Shown: positions 8,853 to 18,200, numbered from the stretch's first letter. The stretch is 64,000 bases of DNA from CAWABB01 sp963701735 (GCA_963701735.1 CAVPBI010000015.1:6059-70058), one strand, 5' to 3'. Translations and numbers: made by a program. The notes: generated from the letters alone by a model not told the origin.

Positions 8853-9476
8853 ATGATTGCCGCCAGAGACTTGTCCCATCAGGCTGTATTGCCGCCGATT
8901 CCAAGGCGATTCTTCGGGGTGTCGTCTCCGTCGCAGTACACGTGGAGACTCGTCGGCATTCCGCTGACGCTCATTGTCGCCCTGCTGGATTACTTCACCA
9001 GGAATGAACTGCAGGTCTCGGTCCTCTATCTTGTACCCATAGCCCTGGCGAGCTGGAAGCTCACGAGGGGAGAGGCTGTCTTTGTTGCGTCATTCAGCGC
9101 GCTCATCTGGTTTGTCGCAGAGACTGCGGCCTTGCATCAGACGACGACAGTCTGGATTCCCTTCCTGAACATGCTGGCGCTCTTCGGCGTCTTCCTCACG
9201 GTGGCTCTGATTCTGTCGGCACTCCGGGAAGCGTTTGCCGAGCAGAAGAGACTCATCAGAGAGCTGGAGGAGGCTCTGGGACGGGTAAAGACCCTCACCG
9301 GGCTGCTCCCGATGTGTTCGTGGTGCAAGAAGGTACGTGACGATCATGGCTACTGGCAAGCGGTCGAGGCGTACATCCATGAGCATTCCAACGTGGAGGT
9401 GACGCATGGGATCTGTCCCGAGTGCAAGACCTCCTTCTTTCCGACAGGGACAGGGTTGCGAGATGTTGCCACGTAG
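8853..9476 (+). CDS. Membrane protein with C-terminal Cys4 (CxxCK...CPxC) module
   Basis: A 207-residue protein with three to four hydrophobic segments between about residues 30 and 120, a short coiled coil (REAFAEQKRLIRELEEALG), and a C-terminal module LPMCSWCKKVRDDHGYW plus THGICPECK. This four-cysteine module is found at the C-terminus of many signalling proteins (after response-regulator or PAS domains) in Deltaproteobacteria and the FCB group, probably binding a metal; its role is not established. The ATG at 8853 follows AGGGAA by six bases; a TTG two codons upstream is possible. No partner gene is adjacent. Confidence 0.75.
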   Translation: MIAARDLSHQAVLPPIPRRFFGVSSPSQYTWRLVGIPLTLIVALLDYFTRNELQVSVLYLVPIALASWKLTRGEAVFVASFSALIWFVAETAALHQTTTVWIPFLNMLALFGVFLTVALILSALREAFAEQKRLIRELEEALGRVKTLTGLLPMCSWCKKVRDDHGYWQAVEAYIHEHSNVEVTHGICPECKTSFFPTGTGLRDVAT

Positions 9477-9699
9477 CGAGGACGGTACTCCCGCCCTCCA
9501 CATCTGCTCCTTGGCCACGTTCAGGACTGGGTCCGGTGGGGATATTGCTTCCAACGACCCCCCTCAGGTCCCCGCGAGGGGCAATAAGTTCCTCCCCCCG
9601 GGATTAACTACTGTTTCATCCCTTCTGTTGATTCATGTTGAAGCCCCGTCCGGTATACTGCATCGGGTTGGTAGATTCCATCCATTCTAGTTTCTGAAT

Positions 9700-11794
9700 A
9701 TGAAGGTGGACAAACTGAAAAGACGATCCGTCCTCTTTGCGACTGCAAGTGTCCTGCTGTGCACAGGTGCGTCCGGTCAGTGGGTTCAGAGCAATGGTCC
9801 TTTCGGGGGCGTTGTCCAGACCCTTGCAGTTAGTGGCACAGATCTTATAGCGGGGACATTTCAAGGGGGGATGTTTCTCTCCACAGACGACGGCGGGAGC
9901 TGGACTGCAATCAACCAGGGCCTTACGGACAGAGGTGTGAATTGTCTGTCTGTCAGCGGGGGGCATGTCTTTGCCGGGACGAATAGCGGCATCTTCCACT
10001 CGGACAACGCCAGCACAGGCTGGACTCCCGTCGGTGAAGGGATGGCAAACAGATTCGTGAATTGTCTCGCGGTGAGTGAGACGAATGTCTTTGCAGGCAC
10101 CTGGAACGACGGCGTCTTTCTCTCGACTGACAACGGGGCACACTGGAAGTCAGTCGCGAGCGGCCTGTCAAATAGGGACGTTCAGGCACTCGCCGTCGCA
10201 GGGCCCCAATCTCTTCGCAGGAACAAAAAACGGGGTTTTCCTTTCGACCGACAATGGAACAAGCTGGAGTGATGTCAGCGAGGGCGTGACAAACAGGATC
10301 GTCAAATGCCTTGCTGTCAGCGGGGTCAATATCTTTGCCGGCACGAGTGGTGGCGTGTTTCTCTCGACGAACGCCGGCACCAGTTGGGCCGCAATCAATA
10401 CGGGGCTGAGTCACAAGGATGTCAACTGTCTCGCTGTTAGCGGGGACAATGTTTTCGCGGGGACCTCGGGCGGATTCTTTGTGTCAACCAACAACGGGAC
10501 CAGATGGGCTGAGGTCGGCTCCTACCTTTCACACGTGAATGTGCTTTCTCTTGCGACGCGCAGCACGAACCTCTTCGCGGGTACCACACGCGGGGTGTTC
10601 CGTTCCACTGACAATGGTGCGAGCTGGAGTCCGGTCAACGCTGGCCTGACCGGCATGACGGCTCTGAGTTTTGCCGTGAGCGGAACGGACCTGTTTGTGG
10701 GCACCATGTACAGCGGGGTGTTTGCGTCCAGCAATAGCGGGATGAGCTGGACTGCGGGCTCCGCTGACCTCGCAAATACCTCGGTTGTGTCGCTTGGGGT
10801 GAAGGGGACAACACTCTTTGCGGGAACATCCAATGCCGGCGTCTTTCGTTCTACTGACAGCGGGACAACCTGGACCGCGTTGAACGCCGGTCTGACGAAC
10901 ACAAGGCTTCTGTCTCTTGCTGTGAGCGGGACGGCCCTCTTTGTGGGTCCTGCCGATGGCGGAGTGTCCCTGTCGAGAGACAACGGCACAAGCTGGGTTA
11001 CCGCGAATGCCGGTTTCCCGAAGGATCAGTTCGGGCGATATCCGGGTGTCACATGTTTTGCTGGATCCGACCAGCATCTCTTCGCGGGCACAAAAGGCTC
11101 TGGCGTCTTTCTGTCGACCGACAACGGCATGAGCTGGAGTCAGCCGAGCGTCGGCCCAAACCCCTTCATCCTGTCGCTTGCGGTCAGTGGAGCGAATCTG
11201 TTTGCGGGCACGAGTGGCGCCTCCGTGTTTGTATCCACTGACCACGGCGCGAGCTGGCGTTCGGTCGGCCAGGGACTCACGGACTTCGTTATCAGGGCAC
11301 TTACGGTCAGCGGGACGAGTCTCTTTGCGGGGACACCTGGTGGAGTCTTTACGTCCTCCAACGGGGGAGCCAGATGGAATAAGGTCAACGATGGTCTCAC
11401 GAGTGTGAATGTTCTCTCGCTTACGGTCATGGGGATGGATCTGTATGCGGGAACCCTTGGCGCCGGTGTATGGCAGCGAACACTGGCAGAGATGGTGACA
11501 TCGTCGCAGGAGTCGTTCAGTCCGATTCCCGCTTCGTTCGAATTGTGTCAGAACTATCCCAACCCCTTCAACCCGAGTACGACGATCAGATATGCATTGC
11601 CGGAGCGTTCGCACGTAACGCTGACCATCTTCAACACGCTTGGCGAGGTGGTAGCCAATCTGGTCGAGGGTGAACAGGAGGCCGGGTATCACGAGGTTGT
11701 GTTTGACGCCTCAGGGCTCTCCAGCGGGATCTACTTCTATCGGCTTGCAGCCGGGCAATCTATGGAGACGAAGAAGTTCGCGTTGATGAGGTAA
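9700..11794 (+). pseudogene. Secreted BNR-like repeat protein with T9SS sorting domain, one frameshift
   Basis: About 697 codons in two frames: 9700 to about 10206 and about 10207 to 11794. The product has a signal peptide (ending ASGQ), then some 14 repeats of about 40 residues with the core LFAGTxxGVFLSTDNGxSW and VxxLAVSG, a beta-propeller type seen in photosystem-assembly/BNR proteins. It ends in a T9SS type A sorting domain (QNYPNPFNPSTTIRYALPE to the terminal KKFALMR), so it is predicted to be secreted and anchored through the type IX system. The frame changes at 10204-10207 in GGGCCCCAAT: removing one C restores GPNLFAGTKNG. More than 500 codons stay open afterwards, so the event is recent or a sequence error. 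A terminator follows. Confidence 0.88.
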
Positions 11795-11820
11795 TCGGCG
11801 GTGATCATCCGACCACACCA

Positions 11821-11844
11821 GGGGGCCTCAAGGCCCCCTTTTTT
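11821..11844 (+). terminator. Rho-independent terminator
   Basis: GGGGGCC, loop TCAA, GGCCCCC and six T residues, 26 bases after the stop of the BNR-like gene. Confidence 0.93.
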
Positions 11845-12219
11845 CTGGTGGCCTCACAACCTTCGTTGGATCCCGCCCAACGCCTACTTTTTTCTCTATC
11901 TCTCCGGAGGCATATGTGGAGCACCTCCAACGGTGCTAGGTCGGAAATCACGAGTTGAACTGGGGGTCTTCAGCAAAGAACGCGATCTGTCAGCTGCCCC
12001 ATCCAGATGTCCTTGAATTTCTAGCAGGGAACATGTAACATCCTCCCATACCATTGGTCTGTCTCGCCTGAGACTTTCCAGACACCATGCGGGATTGAAG
12101 TGTTGAGGGGTTGTGTAGCCGCCCGGTGAAGTTCGCGGCCCCGCCGCCATTGGTGGTTCCTCAACGAGTGCACACTCAACCTAAGCTTGAGCAGGCACGC
12201 ATCGTAGTCTGCCAAAGAG
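11845..12219. other. 375-bp intergenic region without a supported gene
   Basis: Short open frames exist on the minus strand (for example around 12021-12257) but show neither an SD nor a recognisable product. I see no repeat, RNA gene or clear promoter here. Confidence 0.5.
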
Positions 12220-13086
12220 ATGCCGACCATGGCTAGAACCCCCAGACTTGCGGGCATTTCCCTGTACTACCTCTGCCTTATTCCAGCGATTGTTGCGCTG
12301 GTATGCCTGTCCATAAGCATCAGCAGGTTCATGGCGTATGGTGATCCAGTGCATGCTGAAGGGGCGCCGGACATCCTTTCCACTTCCTTCGAAGCTTGGC
12401 GAGCCAGCGTTCAAACTGGGTTATCAGAACCGCATCGTACTACAGATTCAACGGGCCGCGCGGACGTGCCGACCTTTGCCCCCAATGACAGCACCCTCAG
12501 AGGGGTTTTTGACTCGCTGCAGACCCAGGCCCTGAGCTCGCACAAACATCGACTTATCATGGCCGCGCTGCAACCCGCGATCATGTCAGTGATATCCATT
12601 GTCATTTGTGTTGGTTTGTGGTGTTGTCTGAGAGGCACGCCTGTTCTCCTTCTCTGGTTGCTTGTCGTCCTGGTTCCCGTCGTGTGCGTCGGTTTTGGCA
12701 GCTGGGCGTCTTTGGCAGCAACGAATCGTGCGGGGCAGTTCTTCCAGGAACCCGCGATCACGGTTTGGCAGGCCATCGGGGTAGCGGCACCCTTCTTCGT
12801 CCTCGCCCTGTTTGCCTCAATAAGACGAATTTCGAGCCATGGCTTTGATGGAATAACTATGGCCTGGATTCTCGGGACCGTGTTGACGGTTGCCTTGCAT
12901 TGGCTACTGTACTATGAGGGCTACACATATTGGAGGGATGAAGGGACGGGGGGTGCCAATATCGGCCTGGGGCTTCTGATGCTTGCATCACCGCTGTTGA
13001 CCGGGGCTGGCATGTTTCTGGGGTATCGCGTCGGTATGAGGCACGAGAAAGCTGGAAACAGTGACCCCGGCACATCGCCCCCTTAG
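12220..13086 (+). CDS. Hypothetical multi-pass membrane protein
   Basis: A 288-residue protein with about six hydrophobic segments: one at residues 10-37, a periplasmic or cytoplasmic loop of some 80 residues, then segments near 118-137, 142-165, 186-204, 213-232 and 247-270. No known domain, motif or catalytic residue is recognised. The composition (many small and aromatic residues in helices, polar tail) suits a stand-alone inner-membrane protein. The ATG at 12220 is used; a second ATG three codons later is equally plausible. No operon partner is evident; the next gene has its own promoter element. Confidence 0.65.
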   Translation: MPTMARTPRLAGISLYYLCLIPAIVALVCLSISISRFMAYGDPVHAEGAPDILSTSFEAWRASVQTGLSEPHRTTDSTGRADVPTFAPNDSTLRGVFDSLQTQALSSHKHRLIMAALQPAIMSVISIVICVGLWCCLRGTPVLLLWLLVVLVPVVCVGFGSWASLAATNRAGQFFQEPAITVWQAIGVAAPFFVLALFASIRRISSHGFDGITMAWILGTVLTVALHWLLYYEGYTYWRDEGTGGANIGLGLLMLASPLLTGAGMFLGYRVGMRHEKAGNSDPGTSPP

Positions 13087-13153
13087 TGGGTAGGCCCCGG
13101 CAGCTGGACACTGGTCCGGTGCCTCCGCTGTTGAGCCCACGACGACGACCCCC

Positions 13154-13180
13154 TGTGACCCTTTGTTGACAACTTCTTGA
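13154..13180 (+). promoter_or_regulatory. 11-bp-period direct repeat TGACC/TGACA/TGACA (Pho-box-like)
   Basis: TGACC at 13154, TGACA at 13165 and TGACA at 13176, each 11 bp apart. The last copy is a TTGACA, usable as a -35 box, with a -10-like CATACT further on. It lies 101 bases upstream of the BNR-like gene at 13282. The same element occurs near 33575, 34545, 41968 (minus) and 42104. Confidence 0.6.
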
Positions 13181-13281
13181 CAGTCGCTTCCCTCCCCGTG
13201 CGCATACTGAAGCTGGACATCCGGTAGGGGCATGCACCAGGAGATTCCTCGCTTCATCTATCGCGACGAACGGAGGGCACA

Positions 13282-14847
13282 ATGAGCACCCGATCCATCT
13301 GCATCACACTCGTGTTCCTTGTGGCCTGCGTTTCCACAAGGGCGCAGGAGAACGCAAGCGTCGGACCGGACGGCCGCTATGTGGCCGCCCTGGGCGCGCT
13401 CGATTCGACCATATTTGTGGGGACCCAATTCCGAGGCGTCTTTCGTTCGACGAATAGAGGTTTGGAATGGACCCCATCCAGCGTCGGACTAGTATATCCG
13501 ACCATCCAGGCCTTCGCGACGCGCGACACTCTTGTCTTTGCCGCAGCCCTTTTTGGCGGCGTTTTCCGCTCAACCGACGGAGGCTCCAGCTGGAAGGAGG
13601 TCGATCTCGGCCAGCCCGGCACTTGTGCGATGGCGTTCGCAGTATCGGGGACGAGCCTCTTTGTGGGGACCGTGAGCGGCGGCGTGCTCCTGTCGACCGA
13701 CGACGGCACAAGTTGGACGCAGGTCAACAATGGGTTGACGACCTCAGATGTGGTGGCCCTCGCGGCGGTCGGACCGAACCTCTTTGCGGGGACCTCCAAG
13801 GACGGGGTGTTTCGTTCCACGGACAACGGCGAGAGTTGGGTGCCAGCCGGTAGCGGAATGGCAGACGCGCACGTTTCCACGTTCGCGGCGTCGGGCACGA
13901 TGGTCTTTGCCGGAACGCAGGAGGGCGTCTACATGACCACCGACAACGGCACGAGCTGGGCAGAAGTCAATGCCGGCATTGGACATCCACCTGTGACCTC
14001 CTTTGCTGTCTCCGGGACGGACCTGTTTGCGGGGACCATGGGCGATGGAGTACTTCTGTCGCGCAACAACGGCACGAGCTGGACGAAGGCGAACCAGGGT
14101 CTGGAAGACATGAATGTGAGGGCGTTAGCCGTTTCGGGCACGAGCCTCTTTGCCGGGACGCTCAACGGCGGAGTCTTTGTCACCACCGACAAAGGGGCCA
14201 GCTGGTCGGCAGTGAATGCCGGTCTGGTTGTCGCGCCGGCGGATTCGGGAAGCACCGCAGAAGAGAATGCCTTCGCTGGTCCAAGTCTCGGATACTCCAA
14301 GGACACCTTCGTTCCCGCCCTGGTGTACGGTACCCAGCTCGGGGTTTATGCCCCGGAAATCTCTTTCCCGGTCACCGTTATCGTCAGCGATCCCTACAAC
14401 GGAAGCAAGTGGAATGTCTCCTGGTCGGCACTCATACCTCTCGGCATCGGGCTGGTAGGGAGTATTTTCCACGAGGGGGAACCCCTTAGCTGGATGCGGA
14501 CCATTATCGAATATGGACTTCTTGCCCCGGCACTGCTTCTCAATTCTCAGCATCATCTGGTGATCATAGGTCCGGGAGGCCTGTCAGAGGCAACCCAGTC
14601 GCGGCTCACGGCGTTTGCCGGCTTCAGGATGGACTGCTATTCGCGCGACGTCACGTGGGCTCGATTGAGTCCGATGGCGGGTATTCAACATGCATTCAAT
14701 CTCACAGGCTCCAGCGATGGCAACGCCTCGAACTGGCTTGCTCTCTCTGCTGGAATAGAAGCTCCCGTTGACTTTGAGGCGGTAGCGCACTCGATTCCTC
14801 CCCGTTGGTTTGTAGGGGTGAAGTACTACACTCCTTTCACTCGCTAA
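13282..14847 (+). CDS. Exported BNR-like repeat protein
   Basis: A 521-residue protein with a signal peptide (MSTRSICITLVFLVACVSTRAQ), then about seven repeats of roughly 40 residues with LFAGTxxxGVFRSTDNGxSW cores (residues about 30-315), closely related to those of the gene at 9700. The C-terminal 180 residues differ: hydrophobic and aromatic-rich segments without a T9SS sorting domain, ending GVKYYTPFTR. They could be an outer-membrane barrel-like or surface-anchored domain, but this is a guess. GGAGG lies upstream of the ATG. The reading frame is intact, unlike its relative. Upstream is the TGACA repeat element at 13154-13180. Confidence 0.78.
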   Translation: MSTRSICITLVFLVACVSTRAQENASVGPDGRYVAALGALDSTIFVGTQFRGVFRSTNRGLEWTPSSVGLVYPTIQAFATRDTLVFAAALFGGVFRSTDGGSSWKEVDLGQPGTCAMAFAVSGTSLFVGTVSGGVLLSTDDGTSWTQVNNGLTTSDVVALAAVGPNLFAGTSKDGVFRSTDNGESWVPAGSGMADAHVSTFAASGTMVFAGTQEGVYMTTDNGTSWAEVNAGIGHPPVTSFAVSGTDLFAGTMGDGVLLSRNNGTSWTKANQGLEDMNVRALAVSGTSLFAGTLNGGVFVTTDKGASWSAVNAGLVVAPADSGSTAEENAFAGPSLGYSKDTFVPALVYGTQLGVYAPEISFPVTVIVSDPYNGSKWNVSWSALIPLGIGLVGSIFHEGEPLSWMRTIIEYGLLAPALLLNSQHHLVIIGPGGLSEATQSRLTAFAGFRMDCYSRDVTWARLSPMAGIQHAFNLTGSSDGNASNWLALSAGIEAPVDFEAVAHSIPPRWFVGVKYYTPFTR

Positions 14848-14895
14848 TGGCTTCGCCTATCCCGGCCAGGGTGGGAAAATTCGGCCGAAAGCCTG

Positions 14896-14924
14896 TTGAC
14901 TGTCGGCCCGGGTGTTCGTACATT
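14896..14924 (+). promoter_or_regulatory. Candidate sigma-70-type promoter upstream of tRNA-Val
   Basis: TTGACT at 14896-14901, 17-bp spacer, TACATT at 14919-14924. It lies about 100 bases upstream of tRNA-Val and is the only good promoter I see ahead of the tRNA and pyr genes. An inverted repeat TGTTGACA (14935-14942) / TGTCAACA (14960-14967) follows and could be an operator. Confidence 0.5.
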
Positions 14925-15025
14925 TAACGCGGCGTGTTGACAAACGTGCCGAGTGAACCTGTCAACAGTCGCCAACAGTAACGCCTGTGCAGGGCAGAAA
15001 TAGCCCAAAACAGCCAGATTTCCAA

Positions 15026-15100
15026 GGGCGCTTAGCTCAGTTGGTTCAGAGCGTACGCCTCACACGCGTAAGGTCGCAGGTTCGAACCCCGCAGCGCCCA
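15026..15100 (+). tRNA. tRNA-Val (anticodon CAC)
   Basis: Full cloverleaf: acceptor GGGCGCT/AGCGCCC (15026-15032 with 15093-15099), D stem GCTC/GAGC, anticodon stem TACGC/GCGTA with loop CT-CAC-AC, and T arm with TTCGAAC. Base 15100 is the discriminator; CCA is not encoded. Decodes GUG. Confidence 0.96.
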
Positions 15101-15125
15101 CACTCCAGTTCCTGATTTACTTCAC

Positions 15126-15242
15126 CCTTTAAATCCTGCCCTGTGAGGCAGGCAAGGGGCGACATGCACATCGAAGACCGGCGGATTTCAGCCGCGAAGA
15201 AACCGTGAAACCTCCACCCCGACAGGGGCTGGAGGTTTTTTT
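15126..15242 (+). promoter_or_regulatory. PyrR-binding RNA leader and attenuator of the pyr operon
   Basis: Hairpin CCTGCC (15135-15140), hexaloop CTGTGA, GGCAGG (15147-15152), flanked on the left by TTTAA (15128-15132) and on the right by CAAGGGG. The loop fits the CNGNGA consensus and TTTAA fits the bulge consensus of known PyrR-binding RNAs. Downstream is an intrinsic terminator: CCTCCACCCC, loop, GGGGCTGGAGG (15211-15235) and seven T residues to 15242. With UMP bound, PyrR would stabilise the binding loop and favour termination, lowering pyrRBC expression. The element begins only about 26 bases after tRNA-Val. Confidence 0.88.
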
Positions 15243-15263
15243 ATTCCCGGAGGCGAGCAACAC

Positions 15264-15809
15264 ATGAGGAAGCTCAAAGCGACCATCATCGATCCGCAAG
15301 GGCTCGAGCGGACCCTGAAACGTCTGGCCCATGAGATCCTGGAAAAAAACAAGGGTGCGGCGAATATCGTCGTGGTGGGCATCAGGACGCGCGGGGAGTT
15401 CCTGGCCCGACGCATCGTGCGCCTGATCGAGGAAGTCGAGGGGATCAAGCCGCCGCTCGGCTCGCTCGACATCACGCTCTACCGCGATGACCTGCTCGGC
15501 AAGCTCGAGCAGCCCAGGCTGCAGGGGACCGATATCCCGTTCGATATGTCCGGGAAGGATGTTGTGCTGGTGGACGACGTCCTCTACACGGGCCGGACGA
15601 TCCGCGCCGCCCTTGACGAGCTGATCGACCTCGGCCGCCCGAAAAGCATTCAGCTTGCGGTGCTCATCGACCGCGGGCATCGACAGGTACCGATCCGCGC
15701 CGACTACGTCGGGAAAAATGTCCCGACCTCGTCCGACGAATCGATCCGGGTACACGTCAGCGAAGTGGACGGCGAAGACAGCGTCCTGCTGATGCACCCC
15801 GAGGAATAA
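15264..15809 (+). CDS. pyrR: PyrR: pyr operon attenuation regulator / uracil phosphoribosyltransferase
   Basis: A 181-residue PyrR. The PRPP-binding motif VVLVDDVLYTGRTIRAAL is at about residues 98-115, and the N-terminal RNA-contacting part (LKRLAHEILEKN, VGIRTRGEFLARRI) is conserved. PyrR binds UMP/UTP and the pyr leader RNA, and it also makes UMP from uracil and PRPP. It is the first gene of pyrR-pyrB-pyrC, downstream of its own predicted RNA target and terminator, which supports autogenous attenuation control. An SD (GGAGGCGAGC) lies upstream of the ATG. Length is typical (about 180). Confidence 0.96.
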   Translation: MRKLKATIIDPQGLERTLKRLAHEILEKNKGAANIVVVGIRTRGEFLARRIVRLIEEVEGIKPPLGSLDITLYRDDLLGKLEQPRLQGTDIPFDMSGKDVVLVDDVLYTGRTIRAALDELIDLGRPKSIQLAVLIDRGHRQVPIRADYVGKNVPTSSDESIRVHVSEVDGEDSVLLMHPEE

Positions 15810-15837
15810 GCACGCAGAGACAAGGAGATCAGCGTTC

Positions 15838-16758
15838 ATGCCACTTCAGAGCAGACACCTTCTCGGGCTTGACGGGATGAAGCGCGAGGACATCCAGCTC
15901 ATCCTGGACACCGCGGTCTCGTTCCGCGAAGTCCTGGATCGGCCGATCAAGAAGGTCCCCACGCTACAGGGGAAAACGATCGTCAACATGTTCTTCGAGA
16001 ACTCCACGCGCACGCGGCTCTCGTTCGAGCTCGCCGAGCGGCGCCTCTCCGCCGACGTGCTCGGGTTCCAGTCGACCGGAAGCAGCGTGTCGAAGGGAGA
16101 AACCCTCAAGGACACGGCCCGCAACATCGAGGCGATGAAGGTCGATATGGTGGTCATGCGCCACTCGGCCTCGGGCGCCACGCATTATCTCTCCAAGGTC
16201 ATCGAAGCGAACGTCGTGAACGCCGGCGACGGCCAGCACGAACATCCCACGCAGGCCCTGCTGGATATGTACACGATCCGCGAGCGCGTGGGGCGCCTCG
16301 AAGGGCTGCACGTGGGGATCCTGGGGGACATCTCCCACAGCAGGGTGGCCCGGTCGAACATCTACGGTCTCCTGACCATGGGCGCGAAAGTCAGCGTCTG
16401 CGGGCCCGCGACGATGATCCCGCGCGACATCGAGAAGCTCGGCGTCAGCGTGGTCCACAGCCTGGATGAGCTGCTGCCGACGATCGAGGTCCTGAACGTC
16501 CTCCGCATCCAGATGGAGCGCGACGCCGGACGGCTCTTCCCGAACATCCGGGAGTACCATCTTCAGTACGGCGTCACGCGGCGCCGGCTCGACAAGGCGG
16601 GGAGGGACATCACAATCCTGCATCCCGGGCCGATCAACCGGGACGTGGAAATTTCGGCGGACGTGGCCGACAGCGAACACTCGGTGATCCTCCAGCAGGT
16701 GCTGAACGGCGTCGCGATCCGCATGGCGGTCCTGTACCTGCTGTCGACCAGAAACTAA
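15838..16758 (+). CDS. pyrB: Aspartate carbamoyltransferase catalytic subunit
   Basis: A 306-residue PyrB, which condenses carbamoyl phosphate with aspartate in pyrimidine synthesis. The carbamoyl-phosphate motif FFENSTRTRLSFE is at about residues 50-62, the flexible HPTQALLDMYT motif near 136, and HPGPINRDVEI near 262. Length is standard for the catalytic chain; no PyrI regulatory chain follows, so control is probably at transcription through PyrR. AAGGAG precedes the ATG. It is 28 bases after pyrR and 19 bases before pyrC. Confidence 0.97.
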   Translation: MPLQSRHLLGLDGMKREDIQLILDTAVSFREVLDRPIKKVPTLQGKTIVNMFFENSTRTRLSFELAERRLSADVLGFQSTGSSVSKGETLKDTARNIEAMKVDMVVMRHSASGATHYLSKVIEANVVNAGDGQHEHPTQALLDMYTIRERVGRLEGLHVGILGDISHSRVARSNIYGLLTMGAKVSVCGPATMIPRDIEKLGVSVVHSLDELLPTIEVLNVLRIQMERDAGRLFPNIREYHLQYGVTRRRLDKAGRDITILHPGPINRDVEISADVADSEHSVILQQVLNGVAIRMAVLYLLSTRN

Positions 16759-16777
16759 CTCGGAGCTCGGAGACATC

Positions 16778-18070
16778 ATGCAGATTCTTCTCAAAGGCGG
16801 ACGGCTCATCGATCCGGTCACGGGGCGTGACGAAACCGTCGACTTCCATGTCGTTCACGGCCGTATCGAGCGCATGGGGCAGAACCTGAGTGCGCCCGCC
16901 TCGCAACTCATCGACCTGCGCGGAAAGGTCGTCGCGCCCGGCTTCTTCGACATGCACGTGCATTTCCGGGAGCCCGGCTTCGAGTACAAGGAGACGATCG
17001 AATCGGGCTGCGCCGCTGCGGCGGCGGGAGGGTTCACGGGCGTGGCCTGCATGCCCAACACGAATCCGGCGATCGACGACGAGTCGGTGATCCGGTTCAT
17101 CCAGGCCCGCGCGCGCATAGCGCTCAACGGACTCGTGGACGTGTACCCCATCGCCGCAGTCACGACCGGCAGGAAGGGAGAGCACCTCTCGCCGCTCGCC
17201 GAGCTCGCTGAAGCGGGAGCAGTCGGGTTCTCCGATGACGGCGACCCGGTCGACAGCGCGGAGATCATGCGGCGCGCGCTGGAATACTCGGCGATGTTCG
17301 ACCGCCCCGTGATCCAGCATGCACAGGATCCGTCGATGACCAAGGGCGCGGTGATGCATGAAGGGTTCGTCGCGACTACCCTCGGGCTCGCCGGATGGCC
17401 GGACGTCGCCGAGGAGATCATGGTGGTCCGCGATATCCGCCTGGCGGAGTACACGGGCGGGAGATACCACGTGGCGCACGTCAGCGCGGCATCGTCAGTG
17501 GATCACGTACGGAAGGCGAAGGCGCGGGGTGCGCGTGTCTCTTGCGAGGTGACGCCGCACCATTTCACGCTCACCGACGAGGTGGTCCGGTCGTACGACA
17601 CCAACACCAAGATGAACCCTCCGCTCCGGACGTCCGCCGACATCGAGGCGATCAGGGAGGGGCTGAAGGACGGCACCATCGACGCGATCGCCACGGACCA
17701 CGCTCCTCATTCGTTCGACGAGAAGGAGGTGGAGTACTCGGCGGCGCCGTTCGGCATCGTCGGCCTTGAGACCGCCGTCGGCCTGACGCTCACCGAGCTG
17801 TTCCGCAAGAACGTCCTGTCGCTCCATGAGATCATCCGCAAGCTCTCCACGAACCCGCGGCGCATCCTGCGCCTCCCCGAGATCAGGATCGAGGAGGGCG
17901 AGATGGCCAACCTGACGCTGCTCGACCCCAACGCCGAATGGGTGGTGGATCCAAGCACGTTCCGCTCGCGGTCCAGGAATACCCCGTTCGGGGGGCGACG
18001 GCTCACCGGCCGGCCGGTTGGCGTGCTGAACAACGGGCAGGTGTTCTGGGCGGACGAGCGGCCGTCCTGA
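16778..18070 (+). CDS. pyrC: Dihydroorotase
   Basis: A 430-residue type I (class PyrC-long) dihydroorotase, the zinc enzyme that cyclises carbamoyl aspartate to dihydroorotate. The metal motif DMHVHFREPG is near residue 58, CMPNTNPAIDD near 88, a GFSDDG motif near 150, and the catalytic aspartate in ATDHAPH near 305. Length fits the 420-430 residue type that often pairs with PyrB. GGAG precedes the ATG. It ends the pyr operon; 130 bases separate it from the next gene. Confidence 0.97.
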   Translation: MQILLKGGRLIDPVTGRDETVDFHVVHGRIERMGQNLSAPASQLIDLRGKVVAPGFFDMHVHFREPGFEYKETIESGCAAAAAGGFTGVACMPNTNPAIDDESVIRFIQARARIALNGLVDVYPIAAVTTGRKGEHLSPLAELAEAGAVGFSDDGDPVDSAEIMRRALEYSAMFDRPVIQHAQDPSMTKGAVMHEGFVATTLGLAGWPDVAEEIMVVRDIRLAEYTGGRYHVAHVSAASSVDHVRKAKARGARVSCEVTPHHFTLTDEVVRSYDTNTKMNPPLRTSADIEAIREGLKDGTIDAIATDHAPHSFDEKEVEYSAAPFGIVGLETAVGLTLTELFRKNVLSLHEIIRKLSTNPRRILRLPEIRIEEGEMANLTLLDPNAEWVVDPSTFRSRSRNTPFGGRRLTGRPVGVLNNGQVFWADERPS

Positions 18071-18200
18071 ATCGTAGACGGTGGATCTGGCATTTGATCC
18101 GGTTTTTCTTGAGATTTTCGATGCTTTCGAAGCCATGGCAGGCTGGCATAGGACTTGACCCTTTCGGTGGCAGCAATGTGCCACTGACTGGAGCAAGACA

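Noticed and set aside
13165..13180. Interpretation of the TGACA pairs merely as duplicated -35 boxes.
   Set aside because: The exact 11-bp period, the additional TGACG/TGACC copies at the same period and the constant orientation at five sites are better explained by a regulator site overlapping -35, though this is not proven.
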